Counted from the stretch's first letter, positions 30,834 through 40,914 are shown. The stretch is 45,586 nt of DNA from Salinivirgaceae bacterium (GCA_016342715.1 JAEINW010000016.1:1-45586); one strand, 5' to 3'. Translations and numbers: made by a program. Notes: a model not told the origin generated them from the letters alone.

Positions 30834-33476
30834 TTACCCTTTTAATGAAGCCATTTGTTCTTCAATAGCTTTAATTTTTGCTTCAGCATCGGCCTGTTTT
30901 TTGCGTTCAATGGCCACCACTTTTTCGGGAGCACTATTCACAAATTTTTCATTGCTAAGTTTTCCCATAACACCTTTTAAGAATCCTTTATGATGTGCCA
31001 ATTCTTTGCTTAGTTTTTCCATTTCGGCTTCCACATCAATGTTTCCATCGAGAGGAATAAAAAACTCGCTTGTTTTAACCATAAAAGCAGCAGCATTATC
31101 CATTTTTTCGTCTACAATATCAATAGCTGAAAGGCCTCCCATTTTAATTATAACAGAATTAAATGCTGCATTAAATCCATCAACACCTTGTTTAACGTGT
31201 AAGGCTAACATATCTTTATACGAGATGTTACGAACTTTTCGTACGGTTCTAATTTCAGAAATAACAGCTTGTGTATCTTCAAATTGAGTTAATAAAGGCA
31301 TATTATATTTACCAACTTCAGGCCACTGAGCAAGCATTATACAATCACTTTCTTCACGAGCATCGATCAAATGCCAAATTTCTTCAGTTATAAATGGCAT
31401 AAAGGGGTGAAGAAGTTTTAATAATTTTTCAAATATTTCAATGCTTGCATCGTAAGTAGTTTTATCACAAGGTTGCTGATAAGCTGGTTTAACGATCTCT
31501 AAATACCACGAGGAAAAATCATCCCAAAATAAGCGATAAACAGTCATTAATGCGTCTGACAATCTAAATTTATCAAAATGATCATTTAATGTTTCAATGC
31601 TCTGATCCAGTTTGGCATTCATCCATTCAACTCCAACTTTTGCCGATGCTGGTTGATCAATGCTTGCATCAACTTCCCAGTTTTTAACCAAACGGAAAGC
31701 ATTCCATATTTTATTTGAGAAATTACGACCTTGTTCTGTTAAAGCTTCGTCGAATAGCAGATCGCCTCCTGCAGGAGAGCACAGTAGCATTCCCACACGA
31801 ACCCCATCAGCGCCATATTTGTCTATCAACATAAGTGGATCGGGCGAGTTACCCAGCGATTTCGACATTTTTCTACGCTGTTGGTCGCGCACAATTCCAG
31901 TATAATAAACGTTTTTGAAAGGAATATCTTTTCGGTACTCTTTTCCGGCAATGATCATACGAGCCACCCAAAAAAACATAATTTCAGGAGCCGTAACCAA
32001 ATCGTTGGTAGGATAATAGTAATTGATTTCCTCATTGTCAGGATTTGCAATTCCATCAAAAACAGCAATGGGCCACAGCCAACTACTAAACCAGGTATCC
32101 ATAACATCATCTTCCTGATGTAAATCTGCAGTTGTTAAATTTGCATTACCCGATTTTGTTTTTGCCAGTTCTAATGCTTCTTCAATGGTTTTTGCCACCA
32201 CAAAGTCATTGGTCGATCCAATATAATAGGCAGGTATTCTTTGTCCCCACCACAATTGACGACTTATGCACCAGTCCTGAATGTTTTCCATCCAGTGTTT
32301 GTAGGTGTTTTTAAATTTGGCAGGATGAAATTGTACTTCATCATTCATTACAACTTCTAAGGCTGGTTTTGAAAGATCTTCCATTTTCAAAAACCATTGC
32401 ATCGAAAGTTTGGGTTCAATAACAGCACTGGTACGTTCGGAGCGACCTACCTTGTTTTTATAATCTTCAATTTTAACAATATTACCCGCTTTTTCTAATT
32501 CAGGTAAAATTTGTTTTCTTGCTTCAAATCTATCCACCCCAACAAATAGTTGAGCAGCCTCATTTAAAGTTCCGTTATCGTTAAAAATATCAATGCTCTC
32601 CAATCCATGACGATTTCCAATTTCATAGTCATTTAAATCGTGAGCAGGCGTAATTTTAAGGCAACCGGTTCCAAATTCCATATCCACATAATCGTCTTCA
32701 ATAATTGGAATAGAACGATTTATTAAGGGAACCAAAACACGCTTTCCTTTCAGGTGTTTGAAGCGATCATCGTTTGGATTAATACATACAGCGGTATCTC
32801 CCAATATGGTTTCAGGACGTGTGGTGGCAATAGTTACAAATTCTTCTTCGCCTTCAATTTTATAACGCAGGTAATATAATTTAGAGTTTTCTTCGGTGTG
32901 CATTACCTCCTCATCGGAAACGGCAGTTTGCGCATCAGGATCCCAATTTACCATGCGAACGCCACGATAAATAAGACCTTTGTTAAATAAATCAATAAAG
33001 GTATCAATTACACTTTCGTAATAGCCTTCGTCCATTGTAAAGCTTGTGCGATCCCAATCGCATGAGGCACCTAATTTTTTAAGTTGTTCAAGAATAATTC
33101 CGCCATGTTTTTCCTTCCATTCCCAGGCATGTTTCATAAATTCATCGCGAGTCAATTGCGATTTATCAATGCCTTCAGCTTTCAATTTTGCAACAACCTT
33201 TGCTTCGGTTGCAATTGAGGCATGATCGGTTCCAGGAACCCAACAAGCATTTTTTCCTTGCATCCGTGCACGGCGTACTAAAATATCTTGTATGGAATTG
33301 TTCAACATATGTCCCATATGCAACACTCCTGTAACATTTGGAGGAGGAATCACAATACAATAAGGTTCACGCTCATCGGGTGTAGATTTAAAAAACCCGT
33401 TATCCATCCAGTATTTGTACCACTTATCTTCTGCACTCGCAGGATTATACGTTGTTGCTATTTCCTGATTGCTCAT
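30834..33476 (-). CDS. valS: valine--tRNA ligase
   Basis: 880 residues, the normal ValRS length. Class I motifs: [15 protein letters not shown] (HIGH-type, near 46-60) and [12 protein letters not shown] (KMSKS, mid-protein). The editing CP1 insert with [14 protein letters not shown], an anticodon-binding domain, and a C-terminal coiled coil ([27 protein letters not shown] to the end) are all there. The ligase charges tRNA-Val in the cytoplasm. It has a TATTTTTG promoter on the minus strand and ends at the strong hairpin. A diverged copy of its last 80 bases lies at 26897-26984, on the other side of the ATPase cassette. Confidence 0.97.
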   Translation of the reverse strand: MSNQEIATTYNPASAEDKWYKYWMDNGFFKSTPDEREPYCIVIPPPNVTGVLHMGHMLNNSIQDILVRRARMQGKNACWVPGTDHASIATEAKVVAKLKAEGIDKSQLTRDEFMKHAWEWKEKHGGIILEQLKKLGASCDWDRTSFTMDEGYYESVIDTFIDLFNKGLIYRGVRMVNWDPDAQTAVSDEEVMHTEENSKLYYLRYKIEGEEEFVTIATTRPETILGDTAVCINPNDDRFKHLKGKRVLVPLINRSIPIIEDDYVDMEFGTGCLKITPAHDLNDYEIGNRHGLESIDIFNDNGTLNEAAQLFVGVDRFEARKQILPELEKAGNIVKIEDYKNKVGRSERTSAVIEPKLSMQWFLKMEDLSKPALEVVMNDEVQFHPAKFKNTYKHWMENIQDWCISRQLWWGQRIPAYYIGSTNDFVVAKTIEEALELAKTKSGNANLTTADLHQEDDVMDTWFSSWLWPIAVFDGIANPDNEEINYYYPTNDLVTAPEIMFFWVARMIIAGKEYRKDIPFKNVYYTGIVRDQQRRKMSKSLGNSPDPLMLIDKYGADGVRVGMLLCSPAGGDLLFDEALTEQGRNFSNKIWNAFRLVKNWEVDASIDQPASAKVGVEWMNAKLDQSIETLNDHFDKFRLSDALMTVYRLFWDDFSSWYLEIVKPAYQQPCDKTTYDASIEIFEKLLKLLHPFMPFITEEIWHLIDAREESDCIMLAQWPEVGKYNMPLLTQFEDTQAVISEIRTVRKVRNISYKDMLALHVKQGVDGFNAAFNSVIIKMGGLSAIDIVDEKMDNAAAFMVKTSEFFIPLDGNIDVEAEMEKLSKELAHHKGFLKGVMGKLSNEKFVNSAPEKVVAIERKKQADAEAKIKAIEEQMASLKG

Positions 33477-33523
33477 ATTTTTATAATTGAACTATTTTTA
33501 AATCCTTAATTTATTGGAATTTG

Positions 33524-33531
33524 CAAAAATA
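33524..33531 (-). promoter_or_regulatory. -7 promoter element of valS
   Basis: Read on the minus strand the bases are TATTTTTG, fitting TAnnTTTG, 47 bp before the valS start. Confidence 0.45.
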
Positions 33532-33665
33532 ATAATTGCTTTTAAGAAATGAACATTAAAAAAGAATAATTACCAATTTATTATTCCAATGTCGTGAATT
33601 AGTACTATTTGTCTGGAAGAAAACTCTGTCTTTGATAAGAAAACGTCAAAAACAAGACTTTCGAA

Positions 33666-33712
33666 GCCAGAAAAAGCGGAGTTTAACATGTGTAAATGAG
33701 TATTTTTCTGGC
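33666..33712. repeat. inverted repeat between valS and the M28 peptidase gene
   Basis: GCCAGAAAAA (33666-33675) and TTTTTCTGGC (33703-33712) are perfect inverted copies around 27 bases. A direct copy of CCAGAAAA-like sequence does not follow, and no T-run ends it on the plus strand beyond the arm. It lies in the 33477-33748 gap; the sequence has the look of a dispersed intergenic repeat. Confidence 0.45.
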
Positions 33713-33748
33713 TAGTATAACGCAGTATTTGGCATTTTCATGCAAAGA

Positions 33749-34993
33749 CTATTTAACAAATTCAATCAAAAGCTTCTGTAATTCAAGTGTTTTCGTAAAA
33801 GGCACATTATCAATTACATCGTTTAAATTGTGATATTCGATGCACTCAGGTCCTTGGGTGTAAATAAAAATTGCAGGAACCCCTTTTTTATGAAAAAAGC
33901 AGTGATCACTATTACAAGATTCTCCTCTAAGTTTTATGTTAGAAAAATAGTTATTTGCATCATTTATTTTGGTTATTTGATTGGTGATTTGCGGATTGGC
34001 TTTGCTATTTACAATAGCAATTCCTTCACTGCCAGATCCTACCATATCGAGATTAATCAAAGCTTTAATGTGTTTCAATGGAAAAACAGGGTTTTCGGTA
34101 TAATATGATGATCCGAGTAAACCAGCTTCTTCGGCAGCAAAAAATATAAATGCTACACTATATTTTGGTTTGTTTTCTGCTTTACTAAAATATTTTGCCA
34201 GACCCATCACCAAGGCCGTGCCACTGGCATTATCATTTGCTCCAGGGAAAATGTTTCCTTTTCCCATTAATCCCAAATGATCGTAATGTGCAGTAAAAAC
34301 AATAAAAGAATCAGGAAGCTCAGATCCCGGAATAAATCCCACAATATTTTGAGTGCTATACTTCTTAATGAATTTGTTTTTAATATTTATTGTTAGGGTG
34401 GTCGGTTTTTTCAATAAAAGAGAATTTAAAATATGAATGATTGGGAGCTCAGCAACCGAATGACCATTTGAAGCCCACCAAATCAAACTTGTTTTTGGAA
34501 TAATGAATCCAGCAGCATTAATTGTATTCGTAGCATTAATTTTTCTTTTACTAAAAGGTGTTACTACAAATTTATTGGAATAATCCATTTTCGAGATATT
34601 ATCAAATATCAAATCAGAGGTGTCAGCTTCTGCGGGTAAATACACAACATCAAATGTTCCTTCAATCGATTTGCAATTGGGAGAAACTACAAATTCGCTA
34701 ACGGGTTTTAATTTTTTGCTATCCAATGAAACTTCCATTTTTCCAGGAAATGTATTCATTGGAAAACTGAAGGGCTGTCTGTAGTTTTTTTGTAATGGTT
34801 CAACTCCAGACGATCTTAGTTCATTGATGATGAATTTTGCGGCCCGCAGATCCCCCTTTTTTACATAAGCTCTACCATGCATTTCGGGTGAAGAGAGCTG
34901 TTTTGCAAAACCAGAAATGTATTCAATATCTTGAGCGAATAACCCAAATAAATGGAATGCAAAGACAAAGGCAAGGGCTGAATGTTTAACCAT
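33749..34993 (-). CDS. secreted M28-family zinc peptidase
   Basis: 414 residues from the chosen ATG at 34993 (signal peptide MVKHSALAFVFAFHLFGLFAQ); a start 30 bases further upstream exists but adds residues in front of the signal. The zinc site is complete: FTAHYDHLGL, FPGANDNASGTALV, FFAAEEAGLLGS, LINLDMVG and the SDHCFFHKKGVP end region. A protease-associated-type insert lies between about 100 and 215. It cleaves N-terminal residues from peptides in the periplasm or outside. Here there is no fused barrel, unlike the M28 protein at 21012. A single gene. Confidence 0.88.
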   Translation of the reverse strand: MVKHSALAFVFAFHLFGLFAQDIEYISGFAKQLSSPEMHGRAYVKKGDLRAAKFIINELRSSGVEPLQKNYRQPFSFPMNTFPGKMEVSLDSKKLKPVSEFVVSPNCKSIEGTFDVVYLPAEADTSDLIFDNISKMDYSNKFVVTPFSKRKINATNTINAAGFIIPKTSLIWWASNGHSVAELPIIHILNSLLLKKPTTLTINIKNKFIKKYSTQNIVGFIPGSELPDSFIVFTAHYDHLGLMGKGNIFPGANDNASGTALVMGLAKYFSKAENKPKYSVAFIFFAAEEAGLLGSSYYTENPVFPLKHIKALINLDMVGSGSEGIAIVNSKANPQITNQITKINDANNYFSNIKLRGESCNSDHCFFHKKGVPAIFIYTQGPECIEYHNLNDVIDNVPFTKTLELQKLLIEFVK

Positions 34994-35043
34994 ATTCAAT
35001 AGTTTAAAAAAAGCAATTAGCAAACCTACTAAACTTTACAAAC

Positions 35044-35075
35044 AAAAAAAATCCGCATGAGTTTTCATGCGGATT
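35044..35075 (-). terminator. minus-strand terminator without an obvious gene in front
   Basis: AATCCGCATGA (35050-35060) pairs perfectly with TCATGCGGATT (35065-35075). On the minus strand the hairpin is followed by seven T's (35044-35050), so it ends transcripts coming from the right. A second small hairpin, ATCAAGT/ACTTGAT (35085-35091 and 35099-35105), lies next to it. The 35076-35462 gap shows no protein I can support on either strand; an 18-residue minus-strand tail (DSFEQVNNLIQNHQVKHT) is preceded by a stop. Confidence 0.65.
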
Positions 35076-35462
35076 GGGTAATTAATCAAGTGTGTTTTAC
35101 TTGATGATTCTGTATCAAATTATTAACTTGTTCAAACGAATCTTAATTCAAATTTACGACAGATTATTTAAATTACTTGCTGTTGATACTGCGCATGTTT
35201 ATTCGATAGAAAAGACAAAGAAATATATAAGAATGACTGAGAATTCGCTGTTTTATACCAATAGACAATGTTAAAAGCAGCTTAATTATCGCTTTATTGG
35301 TTCATAAATGATGTGATATTTGTTAATTAATAATTGGTTCGCAAACGGTTTAGATATTGAGTTTATGATATATCTATTTAACTGTTCGGGGAAGCTTGTA
35401 TTTCTAAGTTGTTAAATTATTGAAATTATGGTATTTTGTAAGTGAGTAAAAAAATAGGAATT

Positions 35463-37466
35463 ATGATAAAATTATTAAACCGAATGGCTGTAAGAACTAA
35501 ACTAATGTCTAGCTTTTTATTATTGGCCTCATTTGTACTAATATTGGGTGTTACTGCTATTATAATTCAGGAAAAACTAGAAAAAAGTCAAAATGAAACT
35601 TTGGTAAGCAAAAGTTTATCAGATGCTTTTTTTGAAGGTAAATATTTTCTACGTTCCGATATGCATATTTTTACGGAGTTAGTTAAAACTGAAAAAGAAG
35701 AACGCTTGAATTATTGGTGGGGTGAGCATGATTTTCAAATACAATTTTTTACTGATCAAATTAAGAAAGTAGAAAAGACTTTTCTAATTGACAAATCCAT
35801 TCAAAATGATACTTTAAAAAATACATTACTCTCGATTATTCAAACGATAGAAAATGAATATGAAAATAGTATGTTGCCTATTTTCTCTCAAATTAAAGTG
35901 CTTAAAATAAAAGAACTAGAACTCCATTATAAGTTAAATGATTCCTTGTTGTCTCTTGATCAAAATTTGAAAATTGAAAGTAGAATTAAACTTATAAAAG
36001 ATGAATATATTGTTCTAAATAAACGGATTACCGATGTTGGACTTGGGATTATTAAAAGTCTTGATAAAGGTAAAGATTTAGTTCAATTGGTTATAAATCA
36101 GATTGAAGCTAATGGAAACTCATTAATGGCAAGCACCTATAATATATTTTTACTTTTTACCATTTTTGGTGTTTTATTTTCGTTTGTAGTTGCACTTTAT
36201 ATTTCTAAATTAATAACTCGCCCGGTAAAAAGAATTCTTAAGCATGTTTACTTATTGGGGCAAGGTGAACATCCTGAAAAAATGAACATTGTGGTAGAAG
36301 ATGAATTTGGTAAAATTCAGAATTCCTTAAACGCATTAACAAATTCTTTAGTTGAAACATCTGTTTTTTCAGAAGAAATTGGGCAAGGAAATTTCGAAAG
36401 TAATTTTACTCCTATGGGCGATAATGATATACTTGGAAACTCTTTATTGCAAATGCGAAATAGCCTAAAAACAGCACGATTCGAAGAAGAAAAACGTAAG
36501 GCTGAAGACGATCGAAGAAATTGGGCAGCTAGCGGCATTGCAAAATTTGGAGATATTATGCGTCAATCGGGTAATAGTCTTGAAAAACTTGGTTTTAACT
36601 TAATTTCAAATCTTGTTGATTATTTAGATGCTGTACAGGGTGCTCTTTTTGTAATTAATGAAGAAAATGAAGATGATAAATTTTATGAATTAATATCGGC
36701 CATTGCTTTTGGTAGAGATAAGTTTATGCGGAAAGAAATCAGAGTTGGAGAAGGCCTTGTAGGGAGGGTAGCCTACGAAGAAAAAACCATTTATTTGAAA
36801 GAAATTCCTGAAAATTATGTGAAGATTACTTCTGGTTTAGGAAATTCAAATCCACAAACCATATTGTTGGTGCCGGTTAAATTAGAACATCAGGTTAATG
36901 GAGTTATTGAGCTTATTTCATTTAAAGAATTTGAGGATTACCAAATTGAATTTGTAGAAAAAATAGGCGAGAATATTGCATCCTATATTTCCACTATAAA
37001 AATTAATGAAAAAACAGCCATTCTATTGACTGATTCTCAGCATAAATCTGAAGAATTGACAGCTCAAGAAGAAGAAATGCGTCAAAATATGGAGGAGCTG
37101 CAAGCTACTCAGGAAGAGGCTGCCAGAAGAGAGGAAGAGCGCAATATGCTTTGGGATTCACTTGGTAAAATGACCGGAATGGTAGAAACTGATTTATCGG
37201 GTAGTATTATTAATGTAAATACAAAAGCTTCTTTGCTTTTAGGAACAAGCCCTGGTGATCTTGATAATCAAAACTATAAAAGCTTATTTCTTAAAAATAT
37301 TGATGGAAATACAGAAGCCATTTGGGATAGTATTTTAAACGGAATTCCTCAAACGCTTAGCTCCAAATGGAATGATTCAACCGAATTGGTGCAAGAGATT
37401 GTATTGGTATGCGACAATTATGGAATTGGAGTTAAAGTTTTATCCTTAATCCGGAATAAGAACTAA
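35463..37466 (+). CDS. membrane sensor-like protein: HAMP, GAF, coiled coil, PAS
   Basis: 667 residues from the ATG at 35463; an in-frame GTG lies 21 bases upstream. TM1 is about residues 10-33, an extracytoplasmic helical region follows to about 220 and TM2 to 245, after which comes HAMP (KLITRPVKRILKHVYLLGQGEHP). A GAF domain occupies about 380-515 (ending ENIASYIST), followed by a coiled coil (ELTAQEEEMRQNMEELQATQ) and a PAS-like domain (about 575-640, MTGMVETDLSGSIINVNTKA). No histidine kinase, cyclase or MCP signalling domain is present. The layout is known in Bacteroidota gliding/secretion or YfiR-linked sensors; the output is unknown. It converges on the PAP2 gene, six bases between stops. 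Confidence 0.75.
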   Translation: MIKLLNRMAVRTKLMSSFLLLASFVLILGVTAIIIQEKLEKSQNETLVSKSLSDAFFEGKYFLRSDMHIFTELVKTEKEERLNYWWGEHDFQIQFFTDQIKKVEKTFLIDKSIQNDTLKNTLLSIIQTIENEYENSMLPIFSQIKVLKIKELELHYKLNDSLLSLDQNLKIESRIKLIKDEYIVLNKRITDVGLGIIKSLDKGKDLVQLVINQIEANGNSLMASTYNIFLLFTIFGVLFSFVVALYISKLITRPVKRILKHVYLLGQGEHPEKMNIVVEDEFGKIQNSLNALTNSLVETSVFSEEIGQGNFESNFTPMGDNDILGNSLLQMRNSLKTARFEEEKRKAEDDRRNWAASGIAKFGDIMRQSGNSLEKLGFNLISNLVDYLDAVQGALFVINEENEDDKFYELISAIAFGRDKFMRKEIRVGEGLVGRVAYEEKTIYLKEIPENYVKITSGLGNSNPQTILLVPVKLEHQVNGVIELISFKEFEDYQIEFVEKIGENIASYISTIKINEKTAILLTDSQHKSEELTAQEEEMRQNMEELQATQEEAARREEERNMLWDSLGKMTGMVETDLSGSIINVNTKASLLLGTSPGDLDNQNYKSLFLKNIDGNTEAIWDSILNGIPQTLSSKWNDSTELVQEIVLVCDNYGIGVKVLSLIRNKN

Positions 37467-37472
37467 ATTATT

Positions 37473-38036
37473 CTACTTAGCTAATCTTTTAAGCGTATAG
37501 TTGTACGCATAAAAGAGTAAAGTACCAATTGTAATTCCGAGTATGGCTCCACCAACAACGTCGGCAGGATAATGAACGCCCAAATAAATGCGACTATAAG
37601 CTATTATTGATGCCCAAAATAATAATGAAATAGACAGCCATTTTTTTGAAAAGTACCAAGAAAGAAAAATTGCCAATGCAAAAACATTGGAGGCGTGCGA
37701 ACTAACAAAACCATATAATCCCCCACATTTCCCGTTTACTAAATGAACTATCATTTTTAGTTCCAGATTATGACAAGGGCGGTATCTTTTAAAAAGCTCT
37801 TTAAAAAGTCTGACTGAAGTTTGATCAGCTATAATAATTAATAAACTAATTGCTATTATAAGAAGCCACCAATATTTCTTTTCTTTTTTTATCGCAAAAA
37901 ATAATAAAACGGCATATAAAGGAATCCACGACAGAGTGCCACTAATAAAGGTCATAAGCCAATCAAAAAATGGGTTGTGAAACCCATTTATCAATTGAAA
38001 CAAAACAGTATCGTAGTATTCTATAAGATCAATCAT
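37473..38036 (-). CDS. PAP2-family membrane phosphatase
   Basis: 187 residues, about five to six membrane helices. All three PAP2 motifs are present: KELFKRYRPC (K-x6-RP), SSHASN (P-S-G-H type, here SSHAS) and RIYLGVHYPADVVGG (S-R-x5-H-x3-D). Members dephosphorylate undecaprenyl diphosphate or lipid phosphates at the outer face of the inner membrane. The gene starts directly at the end of obgE (38036/38037), so it is likely co-transcribed with it. Confidence 0.9.
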   Translation of the reverse strand: MIDLIEYYDTVLFQLINGFHNPFFDWLMTFISGTLSWIPLYAVLLFFAIKKEKKYWWLLIIAISLLIIIADQTSVRLFKELFKRYRPCHNLELKMIVHLVNGKCGGLYGFVSSHASNVFALAIFLSWYFSKKWLSISLLFWASIIAYSRIYLGVHYPADVVGGAILGITIGTLLFYAYNYTLKRLAK

Positions 38037-39026
38037 TTATTGATTTAGTGCTTTCCAAATTTCATCTTTCAGTTCATTCAAACCTTGCTGTGCAACCGAT
38101 GAAATAAATACGTACGGAATGGTAGGTAAGTCTTTTTTAATTTCATCCTTTAATTCATCATCTAGCATGTCTGATTTTGAAATTGCCAAAATTCGCTCTT
38201 TATCGAGTAATTCTGGATTATATAATTTTAGCTCATTTACTAAAACATTATATTCCTTATGAATATCATCACTATCGGCAGGCACCAAAAACAACAACAT
38301 GGAGTTTCTTTCAATATGTCGAAGAAAACGCAATCCTAGGCCTTTCCCTTCATGAGCTCCTTCAATAATACCTGGAATATCGGCCATTACAAATGATTTG
38401 TTATCGCGATAGGAAACAATACCTAAATTCGGAACCAATGTAGTAAAAGCATAATCAGCAATTTTCGGTTTTGCCGCAGAAACAACACTTAATAATGTCG
38501 ATTTTCCTGCATTTGGAAATCCAACCAAACCCACATCAGCAAGTAATTTAAGTTCTAAAATTCTCCATCCTTCTAATCCATCCTCCCCTGGCTGAGCATA
38601 TCTTGGCGCTTGATTGGTGGCTGTTTTAAAATGATCGTTACCTAATCCACCTTTACCACCTTTCATTAGAAACACTTCTTGTCCATGTTCGGTAATTTCA
38701 AAAAGTTCTTCAAAGGTGTCGGGATCTTTTGCTATTGTTCCAAGGGGTACTTCCAAAACAATATCGTCGCCATAAGCACCAGTACTTAATGACCCTCCAC
38801 CAGACAAACCATGCCCTGCGAAAACATGTTTTCTAAATTTTAAATGCAGTAAAGTCCAGAGTTGTTCATTTCCTCTTAAAATTACGTGTCCTCCTCTTCC
38901 GCCATCTCCGCCATCAGGTCCCCCTTTGGCTATGAATTTTTCTCTGCGCATGTGCGAAGAACCCGGTCCTCCGTTTCCACTTCTCACAAACACCTTCACA
39001 TAATCTACAAAGTTCGACTGTGCCAT
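38037..39026 (-). CDS. obgE: Obg-family GTPase (CgtA/ObgE)
   Basis: 329 residues. The N-terminal Obg fold (about 1-158) is glycine-rich ([38 protein letters not shown]). The G domain follows: G1 [11 protein letters not shown]3 [17 protein letters not shown]4 ISKSD. There is no extra C-terminal OCT domain, common in Bacteroidota. Obg acts in 50S ribosome maturation and stress control. A TATCTTTG promoter lies just upstream on the minus strand. Confidence 0.96.
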   Translation of the reverse strand: MAQSNFVDYVKVFVRSGNGGPGSSHMRREKFIAKGGPDGGDGGRGGHVILRGNEQLWTLLHLKFRKHVFAGHGLSGGGSLSTGAYGDDIVLEVPLGTIAKDPDTFEELFEITEHGQEVFLMKGGKGGLGNDHFKTATNQAPRYAQPGEDGLEGWRILELKLLADVGLVGFPNAGKSTLLSVVSAAKPKIADYAFTTLVPNLGIVSYRDNKSFVMADIPGIIEGAHEGKGLGLRFLRHIERNSMLLFLVPADSDDIHKEYNVLVNELKLYNPELLDKERILAISKSDMLDDELKDEIKKDLPTIPYVFISSVAQQGLNELKDEIWKALNQ

Positions 39027-39052
39027 AAACTTTTTACTAATTAATTTTGTTA

Positions 39053-39060
39053 CAAAGATA
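39053..39060 (-). promoter_or_regulatory. -7 promoter element of obgE
   Basis: Read on the minus strand the bases are TATCTTTG, an exact TAnnTTTG match, 26 bp before the obgE start. Confidence 0.5.
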
Positions 39061-39176
39061 ATCTCTATTTAGAATTCTGAATGAATTTTGGAATAAATGT
39101 GTTAACTTTAATGTTATGGGATACACATAATTGAATAAAGTGCATGTTTTTTTAATATCAATGAAAAGCAGCAATT

Positions 39177-39698
39177 ATGAGAATTATTTTTATTTTGTTA
39201 TTGCTTACCGGGTCTTTCACAATGAATGGTCAGGAGGATGTTATTGCTAAATATAAAGCAATGTTTACACTTAATTTTATTCGATATATTGGTTGGCCCG
39301 AAGACGCAAAGCAAGGAGATTTTGTAATTGGTGTGGTTAGAGATGCTATGATAGCAGAATATTTGCAAAGCCAATCAGCGGGTAAAAAGTATGGTTATCA
39401 GAACATTGTAATTAAAGAGTTTAGAAAAATTGAAGAAATAACTGATTGTCAAATTTTATATTTTGCTAATAGTTATAGTTTTGCTAAAAATGCTGCTGTT
39501 GTAAAGCAAAAACTTGGAGGTAAAAATTCATTAATAATTAGCGAAACTGAAGGTGCTATTAGTGATGGGTCGATAATAAATTTTGTTGTACGAGATGGTA
39601 AGTTAAAATTTGAATTGAGTCAACAAAACGCCAATGCCTTTGGTATTAAGTTAAGTAATTCTCTTACTGCTTTATCAAATTCCATTCTAGTAAATTAA
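39177..39698 (+). CDS. YfiR-family (DUF4154) periplasmic protein
   Basis: 173 residues with a signal peptide ending around residue 18 (SFTMNGQ). The family pattern is clear: VIAKYKAMFTLNFIRYIGWPEDAKQGDFVIGVVRD, then ITDCQILYFANSYSF and NSLIISETEGAISDGSIINFVVRDGKLKFELSQQNA followed by a conserved LSNSL end. YfiR-type proteins sit in the periplasm and in Pseudomonas repress a membrane cyclic-di-GMP cyclase; in Bacteroidota they usually precede a HAMP/GAF sensor gene. Here the sensor gene following it (39715-40313) is decayed. Confidence 0.88.
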   Translation: MRIIFILLLLTGSFTMNGQEDVIAKYKAMFTLNFIRYIGWPEDAKQGDFVIGVVRDAMIAEYLQSQSAGKKYGYQNIVIKEFRKIEEITDCQILYFANSYSFAKNAAVVKQKLGGKNSLIISETEGAISDGSIINFVVRDGKLKFELSQQNANAFGIKLSNSLTALSNSILVN

Positions 39699-39714
39699 CT
39701 AACAGCAAAAGATA

Positions 39715-40313
39715 TGACTTTTAAGGCTACTATTTAAAACAAGCTAACATTTGGCTTTGGTAAATATTGCTAGTAATACTTATTAATAGTATCATTTCAT
39801 TCAACACATTAACTACAAGTCAAAAATTAAATAATTGAGGTTTATGCACCAACAATTAGTGAACTACAGTCGCTTATGGGCTTGGTCTCAGAGTCGAAAA
39901 ACTTAATTCGGGGGTGGTTTTTATTGATAAACAAGCTAACACATCTGATAAAAGAAGACTAAAAAATTTATGGGATAATTCAATGCCTAGGTCAATTGAA
40001 AAAATCAATCAGCTTTCAAAAAAATTGGAATGATTTGCTTTATGTTGATACAATAAAACTTGGATTATCAGAAATAAATAGTTTAAAAGTTTTGCACAAA
40101 ATGCTTATGGAATCGTTGGTTATTTTTGATTCTTATATGGATTTCATGATTACAGCACAAATTGAATCGATGGTTATTGACGATGGGGATGTTATTGTTA
40201 AATCAAATCGATTGAATATAATTCTAATATCTGATGACTTAGCTACTAGTACTGATGAACTGTCAAATTTAGCACAAAGCTTAAAGGAAGCGGTAAATTA
40301 CTTTAATATATAA
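39715..40313 (+). pseudogene. decayed gene for the N-terminal part of a membrane sensor
   Basis: Three frames joined by shifts rebuild a typical sensor start: an MTFKATI and KLTFGFG segment, then EVYAPTISELQSLMGLVSES and KNLIRG, next frame VVFIDKQANTSDKRRLKNLW with DNSMPRSIEKINQ, then from about 40014 NWNDLLYVDTIKLGLSEINS and on to the stop at 40313. Several in-frame stops lie in the first 130 bases. The pattern (periplasmic four-helix bundle after one TM) fits the sensor that normally follows yfiR. The last 105 codons are open by chance and begin with TTG, so they are not a good gene on their own. Confidence 0.7.
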
Positions 40314-40341
40314 AAAAAGGAAGGGTTTAAGCTTCCCTTAA
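40313..40341. terminator. terminator between the decayed sensor gene and adk
   Basis: GGAAG (40319-40323) pairs with CTTCC (40333-40337), with A-rich sequence on the left that gives seven T's on the minus strand. It most likely ends the hpt-adk transcript. Confidence 0.6.
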
Positions 40342-40344
40342 TTT

Positions 40345-40914
40345 TTACTTGTCTATGGCAGTGCAAATTCTTTCAAAAACTTCTTCCATGGTTCCTATGC
40401 CTTGTATAGGGATATGCTTATCTAGTTTTCTGTAAAAATCTTTTACCACTTTCGTTCTGGTATGATAAATTTCAAGTCTGTTTCGTATTATTTCATCATC
40501 CTGATCATCTGGTCTTCCTAGCTCCTTTCCTCTTCCTGCTAATCGCTTTTTTAATTCCTGATCGTCCACTTCAAGCGATATCATTACCTTAATTTCACTT
40601 CCCAGAGTTGCAAGCAAATTTCTCAACCATTGAGCTTGATTGACAGTTCTAGGGAAACCATCAAAAATGAATCCATTACCTGCCTGATTTTTAGTAATAA
40701 AATCTTCCACCATGGTTTTTACCATTTCGTCAGGCACTAAATTTCCGCCATCAATTAAGAGGCTAATTTGTTTTCCTAATTCTGATCCAGAGCGTATTTC
40801 ATCTCTTAATAAATCACCTGTGGAAATATGCTGAACACCATATTTTTTTATGATGTTGTTAGACTGTGTTCCTTTGCCAGATCCTGGAGGACCAAAAATA
40901 ATAAGGTTTAACAT
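40345..40914 (-). CDS. adk: adenylate kinase
   Basis: 189 residues. P-loop GPPGSGKGTQ at 8-17, the AMP-binding region STGDLLRDEIRSGSELGKQI, FIFDGFPRTVNQAQWL, and a short LID (LAGRGKELGRPDDQDDEIIRNRL) without zinc Cys. It interconverts ATP, ADP and AMP in the cytoplasm. Eight bases downstream of hpt, same strand, so an operon. The length is normal for Bacteroidota. Confidence 0.97.
   Translation of the reverse strand: MLNLIIFGPPGSGKGTQSNNIIKKYGVQHISTGDLLRDEIRSGSELGKQISLLIDGGNLVPDEMVKTMVEDFITKNQAGNGFIFDGFPRTVNQAQWLRNLLATLGSEIKVMISLEVDDQELKKRLAGRGKELGRPDDQDDEIIRNRLEIYHTRTKVVKDFYRKLDKHIPIQGIGTMEEVFERICTAIDK

Noticed and set aside
35092-35274. 60-codon plus-strand open frame
   Set aside because: It starts with GTG, has no recognisable motif, and lies in an AT-rich gap next to a minus-strand terminator. 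Likely chance.
39996-40313. 105-codon frame as a gene of its own
   Set aside because: It starts with TTG and is the open end of a frameshifted sensor gene whose earlier parts are visible in the other frames.
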